From: Funneliformis mosseae | Taxonomy: Eukaryota > Glomeromycota > Glomeromycetes > Glomerales > Glomeraceae | NCBI GenBank assembly: GCA_910592005.1 | Contig: CAJVPP010000005.1 | Span: forward strand, 1-64,000 | Reading direction: 5' to 3' | Length of the DNA: 64,000 nucleotides | Part shown: piece by piece, positions 49,473-60,899 of the stretch | Layout: every line of letters begins with the position of its first letter | Position numbering within the stretch: the first letter of the stretch is position 1 | Made by a program: the position numbers and the translations under genes | Notes under the pieces: generated by a model | What the model was told of the DNA's origin: nothing | Databases searched by the model: none | Seen by the model: the letters and a program-made list of their open reading frames with translations, nothing else

Positions 49473-49908
49473 TTTGGCAGTAAAAGCAGTATAAAGAATA
49501 TAGAAAGGAAGAGGGGGAAAAAAAAAAAATTTTTTTTTTTATAAAATACGCATTTTATGTATTCATATGTATCTATTTATTTGTTTATCATCATGAAATT
49601 TTTTTGATTTTAGATTATATTACATCGTTCAAAGAAATATTAAAATAATATTGTGATCGCGATCGCATCACAATAAGCTGTCACATCAACTAAAGTTTGC
49701 CACATAAATATAAAAGTTATAGTATTAAAAGTCGCACATGTCGCACAAACAATGGAATATAAATGGTTACTCAGTTGTGTGTGTACCCCTGCATGATTTC
49801 TGGATTATCATTTATAAAAGTAATCAATATTGAGTCGAAAGCATTGTCTAATTCCAATTACAGATTTTTGAAGTTTTTTCAACTCCTCCAGATATCACAA
49901 GTCACAAG
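49473..49908. other. Spacer between the PDI gene and the AlkB-like gene
   Basis: PDI 3' flank with an A-run/T-run hairpin at about 49509-49530. A 25-bp palindrome at 49650-49674 and short GTCGCACA repeats near 49730-49747 follow, then GC-mixed sequence that may be the promoter of the downstream gene. Confidence 0.5.
49650..49674. promoter_or_regulatory. 25-bp near-perfect palindrome with a CGCGATCGC core
   Basis: Arms ATTGTGAT and ATCACAAT are perfectly complementary around CGCGATCGC, itself nearly symmetric. Such a CG-rich dyad stands out in DNA of this composition. It lies 178 bases after the PDI stop and upstream of the AlkB-like gene, so it could be a factor-binding site or a hairpin in a 3' UTR. 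Confidence 0.5.
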
Positions 49909-50098
49909 ATGTTAGATCAAGTTACAAAATTTGTTGATTGGATGGTTTGGATTGTCAACGGATTTTCTACTATGCATATTTGTGAAACAAGTGAAAAAAG
50001 TTCGCACGACCCTCTACTTTTGGCTACCTTTTTGTGACATTAAAGTCTGATGGTAATTTGACGTTAACTTTAGGTGCATGTGGTATTTTACTTTTTTC

Positions 50099-50139
<41 letters not shown>

Positions 50140-50174
50140 CTTTTTTTTCGGCTCACTACTCCTTTTTTCACTAC

Positions 50175-50218
<44 letters not shown>

Positions 50219-52425
50219 CTTTTTAAAACAAACCCCCCCCCCCCCCCCCCCCCCCCATTGATATTTCAAGCTAACGAGATGATCTTATGACAGGATGTAT
50301 CTTATCACGCACGCGTGGGTTCGTATTGTAATGTAATAATTAACCTAACTGAACATTCATTCAAATTTAAAAGTACCACGTTTTCAAAATTATTTGATTA
50401 CAGCCGGAATATGAAGTCGTCAATGAAATTAATGATGATGATTTGACAGATGAGGAGGTTTTAATCAACGACTCTTTGTTTGTTAAACCCAAAACCAAGA
50501 AACGTAAATCTGTGATAAAGCATTTCGTTCGTTGGAAATTTCGATTTGAATGGATGACCAACCAAGAATTTGAACCTTGGTGGGAAACCCCCGTGGAGAC
50601 GATGATGATGAACACATTGATGATTGATACTCCAAGTTACGATATATGTCTCGTGTGTGGAAATCCTTCCATTCAGTTTTACGACATTTGGATTTGCCTC
50701 AATCATTTATGCAAACTGTTTTGGAAGGTGTGAAAACACATTTTTACACTCATTGATTGGTATATATTTTAACAAGTTTTTTCGTTTTTTATAATTTTTT
50801 AAATTTGTAAAAACCATGTGTTCAGGTTTGGAATTCGAACCAAAGAAATTGGGAATTCGCTCCACAAAACCTTACTTACAAACCGACATTTTTAAACCCC
50901 GGGTTTGTTCCTAAAGAATTGTTGAAGAAACCGCTGCCATTTAGCATTGTTCCTCCTTTGATACCCACTGCTCAATTTGGATTTGACACTTACACTTCGC
51001 TACAATGGAAAGGTTATCACTGCCGAAGGTGTGGAAGGGTATCATGTCGCATTAAATGGAATGGTTGGGAGTGTTTTAACTGTCATGTAAGTATTAATGT
51101 TTGAAATGATTCCCTGAATGAATTAATTAATTATTACACGATTATTGTAATAGAAAATACAATCTGCGCCGAGATTGATTATTGACAAATCAATGTTGGT
51201 CGATCCTTACCGACCAGTCTTCACTGGCCCAGCCACAGATTGTGATGGATCTATCTTAGAGGGCAGTGATATTTTTCGAAAACGAACCGTTTTATCTGAT
51301 GGTGAAATTTTAATGGAATACAAATTTCCAGAAGGTGGACATGTGTTTCATTATGTGTCGAATGAAAAAACCAATAAGTTGCCCGACATGTTTTTGAAAG
51401 AATTTCAGAAAATCGATTGTGCAAATTTGAAAAGACATCCTGTTAAACAATTGTCGAATATGATGGGATCTTGTTTGTTCTCGAGGCAATTCACTCTTAA
51501 CATCGGAGCGCATTATAAGCAAGCGCTCGATTTGGATACTGTACCTTGGTCAAGTGCCCCGAAAGTATGCAAGGACTCTTTTGTGTATATGCAGAACATT
51601 GTCAGGAATTTTATTGTTCCAAAAGCCAAATTCAACCAAATGCTCTCGGCTATATACATGGAAGGTCAAAAAATGTCATGGCATGATGATGGTGACAAAG
51701 GAGTTGGACCGGTCATAGCGACCCTTTCTCTAGGATCCTCCGCGGAAATGAAATTTCGTCGAAAAGTAAAAAAAGATAAACTCGTGAATGAAGTCGAACC
51801 AGCTGGAAAAAATGTTGAAATTGCGAGTCTAGAAACAACAGAATGTGAAGTTGAGGCCTTTTCTACATGTTTAGACTCCAATAGGAAAAGGAAGTTAATG
51901 AATAACGAGGGCACTTTCCAAGAAAATCAGGATAATCCCAATGCAAATGGAATTAATGAGTCCAAAAAAGGAAGGAGGAAGAGGTTCTCTAAAAATGCGG
52001 TAGGTAGTAAAATCAAACCTCAAGTCGAACAAGAATTGGAAAGTGCTATGAATGTTCAATTACCTCCAATTAGAAATTTAACCACTCCTGAAGAGGATAA
52101 ACTACCCGAATTTTCAAGTATTGTATCAAAATTAGAGGAATCCACGAATCGATCTTCATACCTGCCTATTGATATTTCTAAGGTATATATCAAAAGGAGA
52201 ATTTCAGGTCCCGAGTTGTCATTAATTTTGCATCATGGAGACTTGATAGTAATGAATGGTCAAGTTTTACAAGATAATTATGATCAGTAAGTATTATTAT
52301 ATATTTTATAATTTAAATTGAAAATTCTAACAAAAACAAATTAATTTTATTTTAGTATGGTTATTCCTAAGGGATTTCGCATTGTCTCAACTATTCGATA
52401 CATTGAACAACAACAACAACAATAA
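49909..52425 (+). CDS. AlkB-like 2-oxoglutarate/Fe(II) dioxygenase with zinc clusters; first exon uncertain
   Basis: Four exons are secure: 50404-50727, 50826-51086, 51154-52286 and 52356-52425 (595 residues). The first exon is a guess: an ATG at 49909 could donate MLDQ into the CAG|CCG acceptor at 50404. The N-terminal part has two Cys clusters, CLVCG...WICLNHLC and CRRCGRVSC...WECFNC, probably binding zinc. The dioxygenase core shows MSWHDDGDKGVG with the HxD iron ligands at 51682-51690, then VIATLSLGSSAEMKFRRK. The second iron His is built across the last splice (CA|T), followed by MVIPKGFRIVSTIRYI with the 2OG-binding Arg. A Lys/Glu-rich insert of about 130 residues splits the core. AlkB proteins remove alkyl groups from nucleic acids or proteins by oxidation; the substrate here is unknown. 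It ends in a Gln run. Confidence 0.8.
50101..50256. repeat. Long homopolymers T33, T42 and C24
   Basis: T-runs at 50101-50133 and 50177-50218 and a C-run at 50233-50256 lie between the possible first exon and the first sure exon of the AlkB-like gene. The C24 tract is a G24 on the other strand and could form a quadruplex. Run lengths may be affected by sequencing or assembly. Confidence 0.85.
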
Positions 52426-53035
52426 TAATAATTTTCTTTTTTACTCCCACATATTATTTTTTTTATATTAGCATTGAAAATTTATTAAAGTCATAAAAGG
52501 ATAGATTAGAATGTTTGTTTGAATAAATTTGTGGCACAGCAAAATAATTAGATCCTCGATATCTTTTCACGTGAACTTAAATGATCTTTACCAATTAAAG
52601 GATAATTTACCATTACATTTTTTTTTACACGTGTTCTCTCACTATAAAATAAATTTTCTTCATGCACATGTTCCTTTAAAAATATTATTACAACCAATCG
52701 AGACACGAAACTACCGACATCTTTCTATAAATATATGTATGTTATATGCTATGCAAAACTTTATTAATAAATCACAAATAAAGATCAAACAATGCACTCT
52801 CGATAAAAAAAAAAATTACAAATAAAATAGATAAATAATATTATGTACAAATCTAAAGAAGAATTATACTCTAAAGAAAAAGAATGGAAATGGCCACCTT
52901 ACCCCCAAAAAAATTGTCAAAGTAAATTATCCAATTGTTCGTTTTTTGATTGTTATGGTATTATGATTATTATTATTATTATTATTATTCATTATTTTTA
53001 TTATTGTTTATTTTTTTTTTTTTATTACTTTTTTT
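52426..53035. other. Convergent intergenic region
   Basis: 3' flanks of the AlkB-like gene (+) and the hybrid kinase (-). It contains CACGTG-type words (TTTTCACGTGAAC near 52563, ACACGTGTT near 52628) and (ATT)n and T-runs close to the kinase stop. Open frames here are low-complexity and not convincing genes. Confidence 0.6.
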
Positions 53036-56000
53036 TTAAATGTTGTTTCCATCACCTCCATTTAAACTTTGTGTTTGATTATTTGTAACTGATGCGGTTG
53101 GTTGAGATTGATGAGGTTGATGATTATTGGTCGTGCTTGGATTTGTAACAGTTGTCGTCGTTATTGTTGTCATTGTTGCTGGTGTTGTTGTATTTGCAGT
53201 TTTACCACAACCGTTTTGTGCCATACAGCCACGTTGATTTATGTATCTTAATAACGCATCTTTAATATCTTCTTTTCTCGCTGGCTTCGACACAAAATCA
53301 TTCATACCACTTTCTATACAGCGAAACCGATCATACCATAACGCATTTGCTAAAAATTATAAATGAAATTTGAAGTTGAAAAATCAATATATATTTATAT
53401 TTATATTTATGATAAAAGACCCTCGTTCTTCATTTACCTGTTAACGCGATAATCCACGGTCGTCTCATATCTTGAAATATATTTCGAATACTCTCGGTTG
53501 TCTGAAATCCATCCATGTCGGCCATCGAAATATCCATAAATATAACATCATAATCTTTATTCTCACATTTGCTTATCGCGGCTTTTCCATCTCCCGCGAT
53601 ATCACACGACTGATTTAATTTTCCAAGTATACGCGACGTAACCATCTGATAAATTTAGAAATATATATATATATATATGAATTCACTCCGATTCGAGTTT
53701 TAGATAAAGGTTAAAAGCACATCACTAACCTGATTTATGACATTGTCTTCAACAATTAACACATCTAATTTAGGTATTTCCGCGTCAATAGTACCAAATT
53801 TACCATTTAAATCGATGTCAAGGTCTTCATAAGGTAAAAGGAGTGGCGATATGGCAGTTGTGGTGGTTGTATCATTATGTGAAGCTGTCGCTGCATTGGG
53901 TGAATTAGTAGTTAATGTTCGTGGTGAGGAGGTAAATGACCGTTTTGGAGTATTTATGGGTGAAGATTTTTCACTTCCTGAAGATTTTGTAGTAAAAGTG
54001 GACGATAAATTTGAAACCGATGATGATGGTGAAGTAGTTAATATAAATTGTCGAAGATGCTCTCCAGGTCCAGAACTTTTTGACTGTCCATTTGACGATA
54101 AAGATCCTTTACTTTGTACTTGATCTTGATTCTCGTTGTCCTTGCTTAAATCTATTAAAGGTCTTTCCTCACTTTCAATTGAATTATCCCGAGAATTATA
54201 ATTATCATAAAATTTATTATTACCATTTATCATCATTGAACCTTCCTTATTCATTTTTATAGACCCTGTCATTGTACCCATCACATTTGAATTTTCTTCG
54301 TTATTGCCTGATTCTCCCTCTAAAAATTTGAGCATAGATTTAAATTTTACAGGGAGAGAAGAAAACAACAAATTATCTCCATCTAATTTGTATTTATTAG
54401 ACCTTTGAAGCGATTTATTATTTACCAATATCATTATTGGTATAGCTGACCATCTCTCATGTTTCAACATTTCTACTTCATTATTTTCAACTAATAACTG
54501 AAAATTTATTATTAAAGCATCCAAATCTTCATCTTCAGTTATTTGTTTCAAAGATGTGATAAACTTTGGTGATCTTTGCAGACCACATCGATCTAATAAT
54601 TTTACGAGGCCTGTCTTATTACTTTCATGTTTTTCCAAGATAAATATAGATTTTTGACGGAAAAATGGAGACAAGGATGGATAAGATGGACTATTTGGAT
54701 CGATATCAAGTTCAACACAAAATATCATTTTCGTTCCACTATTTGCCGAAGTGTTTGGTTCAACTCGTATCTCTCCATTCATTAATTTAACTAATTTCCT
54801 TACAATCGCTAAGCCAAGACCTAATAAATTATGGAAATTATTATTAAAAACTCATTCTTATTCTTATGATCATCATCATCATTATTATAAAAAAAGTGAC
54901 ATGCACCTGTTCCACCATATCTACGCGTAATACTTGCGTCAGCTTGCGAGAACTTCTCAAATAACTTTGGTAAAACTTCCTTTGATATGCCTAAATAATA
55001 AAAAGGAGGAAAAAAAAATTATATGAAGAATTCGAGAAATGCTATATAAATATATATATTTTAAATTTCATTTTACTTACCGATACCAGTATCGGTAACT
55101 TCACCTCTAATTTTAACCTTTTTAACATTTTGTCTTTCAATATATTCACTTTCAATTGAAAGGACAACATCTCCGTCTCTTTGAGTGAATTTACACGCAT
55201 TCGACAATAAATTCACGATGATTTGTCGAAATCTAGTCATATCTCCTACAATGTTACAGGGCACTGTATTATCAATCATATAATTAATACGTGGTCTAGT
55301 GGATTCTTGTCCTTGAAGTGATACTATATCTAATGAATTCTCAACAGCTTCTTGTACACAAAAAGGTACACGCTCCAAGTGTAATTGTTCCTCTTCATAT
55401 TTAGAGAAATCCAAGACATTATTAATGATGGCTATTAGCATATCTCCACTCTTTTTGATGATTTCCAACATGTCCCGCATTTCAGTCATCTCTTGACTTG
55501 ATAAATGTGGCATTTCCAATAACATTGAGGTTAACGCGAAAATCGCGTAAAGAGGCGTTCTCATTTCATGTGACATAACTAATTAAAAATGTTCAAAAAA
55601 TTATCATACTTGTATTTATATAAAAGCACATTTTTTACGTGTTAAAGATTAATAAGATTACCTGCTAAAAATTCACGATGAGCCTATTAAAAGCACAATG
55701 ATCAATAACTGGTAAAATTTGAAATAAATAAAAACTCATTAAAGCTTCATATACCTGAATTGCGGAAGCTTCTTTTTTAGCTTGAATTAATGCATCATTT
55801 TGCTCAGCAAGTTGGTAGATACGAATCTAAAGATATAATAAGGTTTTTCTTTCTTTATTTTCTTTTCTTTCTATTAAAAAAAAAACTTTGCATATGAAGA
55901 TCTTTTTTTATATTTATTTTTTATTGACTTTACCTTGTCTTGTTCGATTAAGGTGGCTTGAGCCAAAGCAATAGAAATTTGTTCAGCTAAATCTGCTAGG

Positions 56001-57775
56001 AAGATGAGGTTGTTTTGAGTATTTTGAGTCCATTCTTTATGCGACTTAAATTCAACCTGAGCCGTATTATTCCAACGTTGGATTACAATAATGCCAGATT
56101 CATTATCAGACATTTTAATTGGGACAAGTATAACCTTTTTTTGTTTTAAATAAAAAATATTTTAATTAATTAAATATTCAAAAATCCCGTCCGTCATAAA
56201 ACATAAATACAATACCCTATCGATATTTTTATAAGTTCCATCCAAGTATAAGTCATATAATTCAGTATCATTTGGACCTAGTAATAAAGGTTTTCCTTCC
56301 TCCATAGCATAATTGATAGTACTACTTTCAGGATTCAATTGAACATTGATATTTTTATGATATTTGTGTTCGCTTCTAATGTAATCCTGTACAATTCTCC
56401 AACCTCTGGTCTTTGAAATAAATATTTGACATCTATCAGAGTCAAAGATTCCGCATACTTCAGAAGCAGTATTATGATAAATAACTTCTTTAGATAAAGT
56501 AGCACGAATAGCATGGGTAACGCGTCTAAAATTTGACATTATTTGATTTTCATCGATTAAAGATTTCTGCACGAGTAATGTTTGATTTAATTCATCTTCG
56601 AATTGAGCTGCCAATAAAGGTAACTCTAACGCCTTCGGAATAATTACGGTTAATGCTGCAGCCGTACTGAGTGAGATGATGGCAGTGATTACTTTTATAA
56701 CAGCGGAAAGTACATATGTTTGATGCCATGGCATCCAAGAAGAAACAATATGAGTTGTACCGCATAATATGATGAAAGCACTGAATAAACCAAAAACCGA
56801 AGGAAAGGGAAGTCTAGGAGCTATTTTATAAAGATAAAAAAGGGGATTATTAATATGTATAGAACGTCCAATAATAAAGATAGAACTCCAAAAGTCATGT
56901 GACTACCTACCTTTCCTCATGAAGTACATTAGTTGAACTGGAATCGTATAGTATGCGAAAGCAATCGATAAATCAATTATGCATAAAAAAACTGCGAGAC
57001 CTTCACCTATTCATATATAATGTAACAATAAAGTAAGAGAGGCGCGAATCGGAAAATATAAGATGAATAATGAAATGTCAGAAAAAAATTTTACTTAAAT
57101 GCCAAGAATTTGGTGTAATGAAAACGACTTACTTAATGGCATGAGACAACGGTCGCCTTCAATGGTTAGAAGTTCATTATTTTTAGGCCATCGATTTAAA
57201 TTATCAAATTGAAACATTTCAAAATGATAGTCACGACAATTTTTGTCCCGAGGCAATGATACTTTTAATTCACATTAATTCAATTTTTTTTTTTTTTTTT
57301 AATTATACAAAGTTATTAAAAAAAGGTTGTATTTATTTTATTAATTTTAATTAAATTAAATAATAGAAAAAAAAAAATATTATTATTATTGTTAAAATTG
57401 TTTATAAATAACCAAATAACCAAACTTACCAGTTCTAATTAAACCAACACCTTCCGAATAATTTAAATGAGATGGCATTAAAAATCTTTCGCCACTTAAA
57501 ATTAGATAAGAATCAGGAATTATAAAATTATCGTCAACTTTACCAGAACCTTCAGTTCTGATAAAGAAAGTGATCAGATTTGGTTCGCTAAACCAATGAC
57601 CACCTGTAAATTCTAACTCATTTAATGATTTTTTTGTAGCGTAAGTTAAACTTGTAGTATCATCGTTTTGTGAAGTTGGCATAGCAGAAACAGACATCGT
57701 CCCAGCAAACATGATATAACATAACAAAGGCATTAAAAGAAGACCATTAAAAAATAGCATTAAACATTGTGCCAT
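53036..57775 (-). CDS. Ethylene-receptor-like hybrid histidine kinase
   Basis: Twelve exons close to 1221 residues: 57775-57430, 57261-57133, 57006-56911, 56820-56216, 56134-55934, 55826-55755, 55683-55662, 55578-55081, 54990-54907, 54820-53730, 53645-53438 and 53349-53036. A signal-like segment and a lumenal or extracellular domain (to about 158) precede three membrane helices. These align with the ETR1 sensor: [12 protein letters not shown] gives Asp170, Tyr177, Ile180 and Pro181; [10 protein letters not shown] gives Ile207, Cys210 and His214, the copper ligands. A GAF domain follows, then an H-box [15 protein letters not shown] (His494), N-box [16 protein letters not shown]-boxes VTDTGIGIS and YGGTGLGLAIV. 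A degenerate receiver (about 740-860), a Ser/Thr-rich linker and a good receiver follow ([22 protein letters not shown] with Asp1086; SKPAR). Asn/Thr-rich tail. Likely senses ethylene at an internal membrane and starts a phosphorelay; ligand is inference. Confidence 0.93.
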
Positions 57776-59000
57776 AGTTTTTTTTTGTTTTTTTTTAAAT
57801 AAACTTAATTTTTATTCTTAATGCTTTTGTAATGTTTCTTATTTCCGCAATTATAATAAAAGGAGTTAAAAGAAAGAAAAAATTAGTAGGAAATGAAATA
57901 AGAGGGAAAAATAGGAAGGAAGAAAAAACCAGAAGTCGAGAAAATTTTATTGATTACGAACGTCAAGAAATGTTTATAAAACGTATTTTGTTTTGAGTAC
58001 AGATAAATATATGTGCAACCTCAAGATCGGCAATATTTTTTTTTTTCAAAAAAAAATTAGATTCTCAAATGCAAACTACTTGGAAGCGGACATTAGCGTA
58101 ACAGTTAGCGTAACAGATATGTTTGATTTAAACGTCTTATATTCCTTTTCTCTGATAATTGGTAGTTTTGTACATAAAAAAAATATAACCTGCATTCTCC
58201 ATTCTCCAGTAACTGTATAAACAACAACTTGGTTGTTCATACTGTAATAAATTTTTTCCGGTTCGGAGTTCTGTGAAGTGTCAAAATATCGATTCAAATC
58301 CAACAAAAAAAAAAGTTATGAAAGAAATCAAAATTAGTTTCATTATAATACATTACTAATCTTTAAACTAATCTTTAAACTTGTTTGTTGAACAACTAGA
58401 TACACAAAATGCAATCATGACGTTTGACTCTGTCATATAAAAGCACGAGATATAAGCCTTATTTCCTTTCCTACTTGTTTTCTTTTTTCAAATAAAATTG
58501 CCAAGAAAAGACATTCATTTGGTTATGAAGAACGTTACATTGGAAAACAAATAAACCTTTTTCCATAATTAAACATATAACGTGTACGTTTTTTTTTTTT
58601 TTAATATTTCTGTTTTACAAATATTAATTTTAAATTGATTGGAAATGCCCGATTTTTTCAAATGAAAAAATTTTTTTGTCATAATGTAACTATTTGTTTG
58701 TTAAATGAAATTAATTAGACCAATCGAATTTCAGTGAAATGTAACCATATGAGGTATAATTAATTTTCTTGAATTGGTAGAAATAATGAAAAAAATTTTT
58801 TGGTTTTTTTGAATTTATTTTTAGTTTTAAAACGTTTAAAACGATGTACTAAATATTGGCATTACAAAATTTTATACATAGATATATATATCCTACAAAC
58901 TGAATTTTATACTTTTTATTTATTAATCTATAATTAAAATGATATTTAAAAATTTATTTTTTAATATATTTTCAATAAAATATTTAGAAACATCTAAAGA
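57776..59000. promoter_or_regulatory. 5' flank of the hybrid kinase gene
   Basis: Non-repetitive until about 58900. It contains a purine-rich tract (57860-57935) and a perfect tandem 12-mer TTAGCGTAACAG at 58093-58116. A minus-strand open frame at 58306-58076 has no recognisable domain and I do not call it a gene. Promoter by position only. Confidence 0.4.
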
Positions 59001-60823
59001 ATTTATTAAAAAAAATTTTATAATAATAGCATCAATTTAAAGTAACTTTCTATAATTTAATAATTATTAATAGCTACTTGATATAACTGTCGTAAAAACC
59101 CATAGATATATTAAATAAATTGAATAAATATCTATAAATATATAATATCTATTGTAAAATAACTAAAGATGTGTTCGCATTGATAATCAAAATAAATCCA
59201 TTATTTGAAAAAGTATTCTAAATGAGTTTATTATTCACGTCTCAAGTAAGTAAAGCACACACATTTTGATTACCAATTCCTAGGATTAATTGAAATATTT
59301 TTATTAAAGATAATACTATAACTAGTTGTAACAGATCTTATAAAAAATTTTGCATATATTTTTATAATTTTAAATAAGTTTTGTATGCATCTTTTGAAAT
59401 TCTGTATTAAATTTTCTTATATTTTATAAAAAATTATTTTTTAGCATTTTTTTTTGTAAAAAATAATATATAAGAAATTATTATAAAAATAATAAAAAAA
59501 TATATTTTATTACATTAAAAATTTTAAGGTTTTTTACAACAAATTAGTATTTTTGAAATTGATTTATTTTATTCATTGAAAAGTTTATATTAAAAACAGA
59601 AAAATTAATAATAAATTTGTTATAATTTATAAAATTGGTACTTGTTTACTATTATTATTATAAATAGTATTCAGACTGTACATTGAAGATATCAGTATTT
59701 AAATAGCCTAAAAAAATTTTTGTCTCTAATCAATATTTTATATAAACTAGATCTTGTTACTCAAAATAGATATATAAGCTTAAAGTGATTAAAGTTCTAT
59801 TTTTCAAAACATAAAAAAATAAATTAAAAAATACTTAAAAAAAATTTAAAAATAAAAAAAAATAAAATAAAATATAAAAAGAATAAAAAAATAGAATAAT
59901 TAGTAATATAAATTTATCATAATATATTATTAAAAATAAATATTTTAAAGAATTATAAATCTGTTTTTTAAATTTAACTAAAAATATAATCTAAGTATTC
60001 TATCTATTACATAATCTATTTCATAATTCTTGTAATATTCTTTATAAGTAATAACTTTAGCCTTTTGATGTTTAGAGTTTCTTATAATAAAATAATATTT
60101 ATTAGCTAAAATAAAATTAATATTATATTTATAAATTCAAATAAATAATCTTTAGTAATATTAATATATATTAAATTTATTATCTTTACTTTTTTTATAA
60201 ACTTACTAAAACTAAACCATCTCCTTAAAAGCATAATTTTAGTTTAAGCAATTTAAATATTTTAATTATTTAAAAAAGTTTTTATAACTCTTTTATATAA
60301 TTATATAAGCAATTATTTATATTTTTACCTTACTTAAAATTACATTTACTTATTACAAATTATTAGTTTATTAATATATACCTAAAATTAATTATAAATT
60401 TTAGGATTAGCATTATTTAGTAATTAGAAATTCTTATAAATATTAAATAATAAATATAAGTTTATTAAGTCTAATAATCTGAATAATCGTCTAGATATTA
60501 ATTTATTATAAAGAAAAAAATGTGAAATTCTTTATTAAGATATCAAAGTTAAAATCTTATAACTTTTTAATCATATTATTAGTATACTCTAATGATGCTG
60601 AATGAAATTGAAATATTTAGTTATTTATATATATAAAATCGAAATTAAAATCTAAAAGTTAAAATATTTTGACTTGAAAATTATGATTAAAATTAAAAGT
60701 CAAAATCAATTATGATGATCAAAATTAATTATAATAGTTAAAATCAATTATAATAATTAAAATGTATTATGATAATTAAAAATTAAAAAATACTTTTAAA
60801 ATATTAATAAGATTAAAATTAAA

Positions 60824-60866
<43 letters not shown>

Positions 60867-60899
60867 TTAAAATATTTATTTATTTATACATTAATATTA
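59001..60899. other. AT-rich island without genes
   Basis: Extreme AT content. Short repeats of TAATTAAAATCAATTAT occur near 60690-60790, and a palindromic microsatellite, (AAT)n followed by (ATT)n, occurs at 60824-60869. No gene. Confidence 0.6.

Noticed and set aside
50078..50290. Phe- and Pro-run open frame
   Set aside because: It is just the translation of the T and C homopolymers.
53036..57775. Plant contamination as the source of the ethylene-receptor-like gene
   Set aside because: The gene has the same short introns and base composition as its fungal neighbours, ends in a hybrid receiver, has an N-terminal domain not found in plant receptors, and sits next to fungal-type genes.
58076..58306. 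Minus-strand 76-residue frame as an extra first exon of the hybrid kinase
   Set aside because: The kinase model already has a start with a signal-like segment at 57775, and the frame shows no domain or conserved text.
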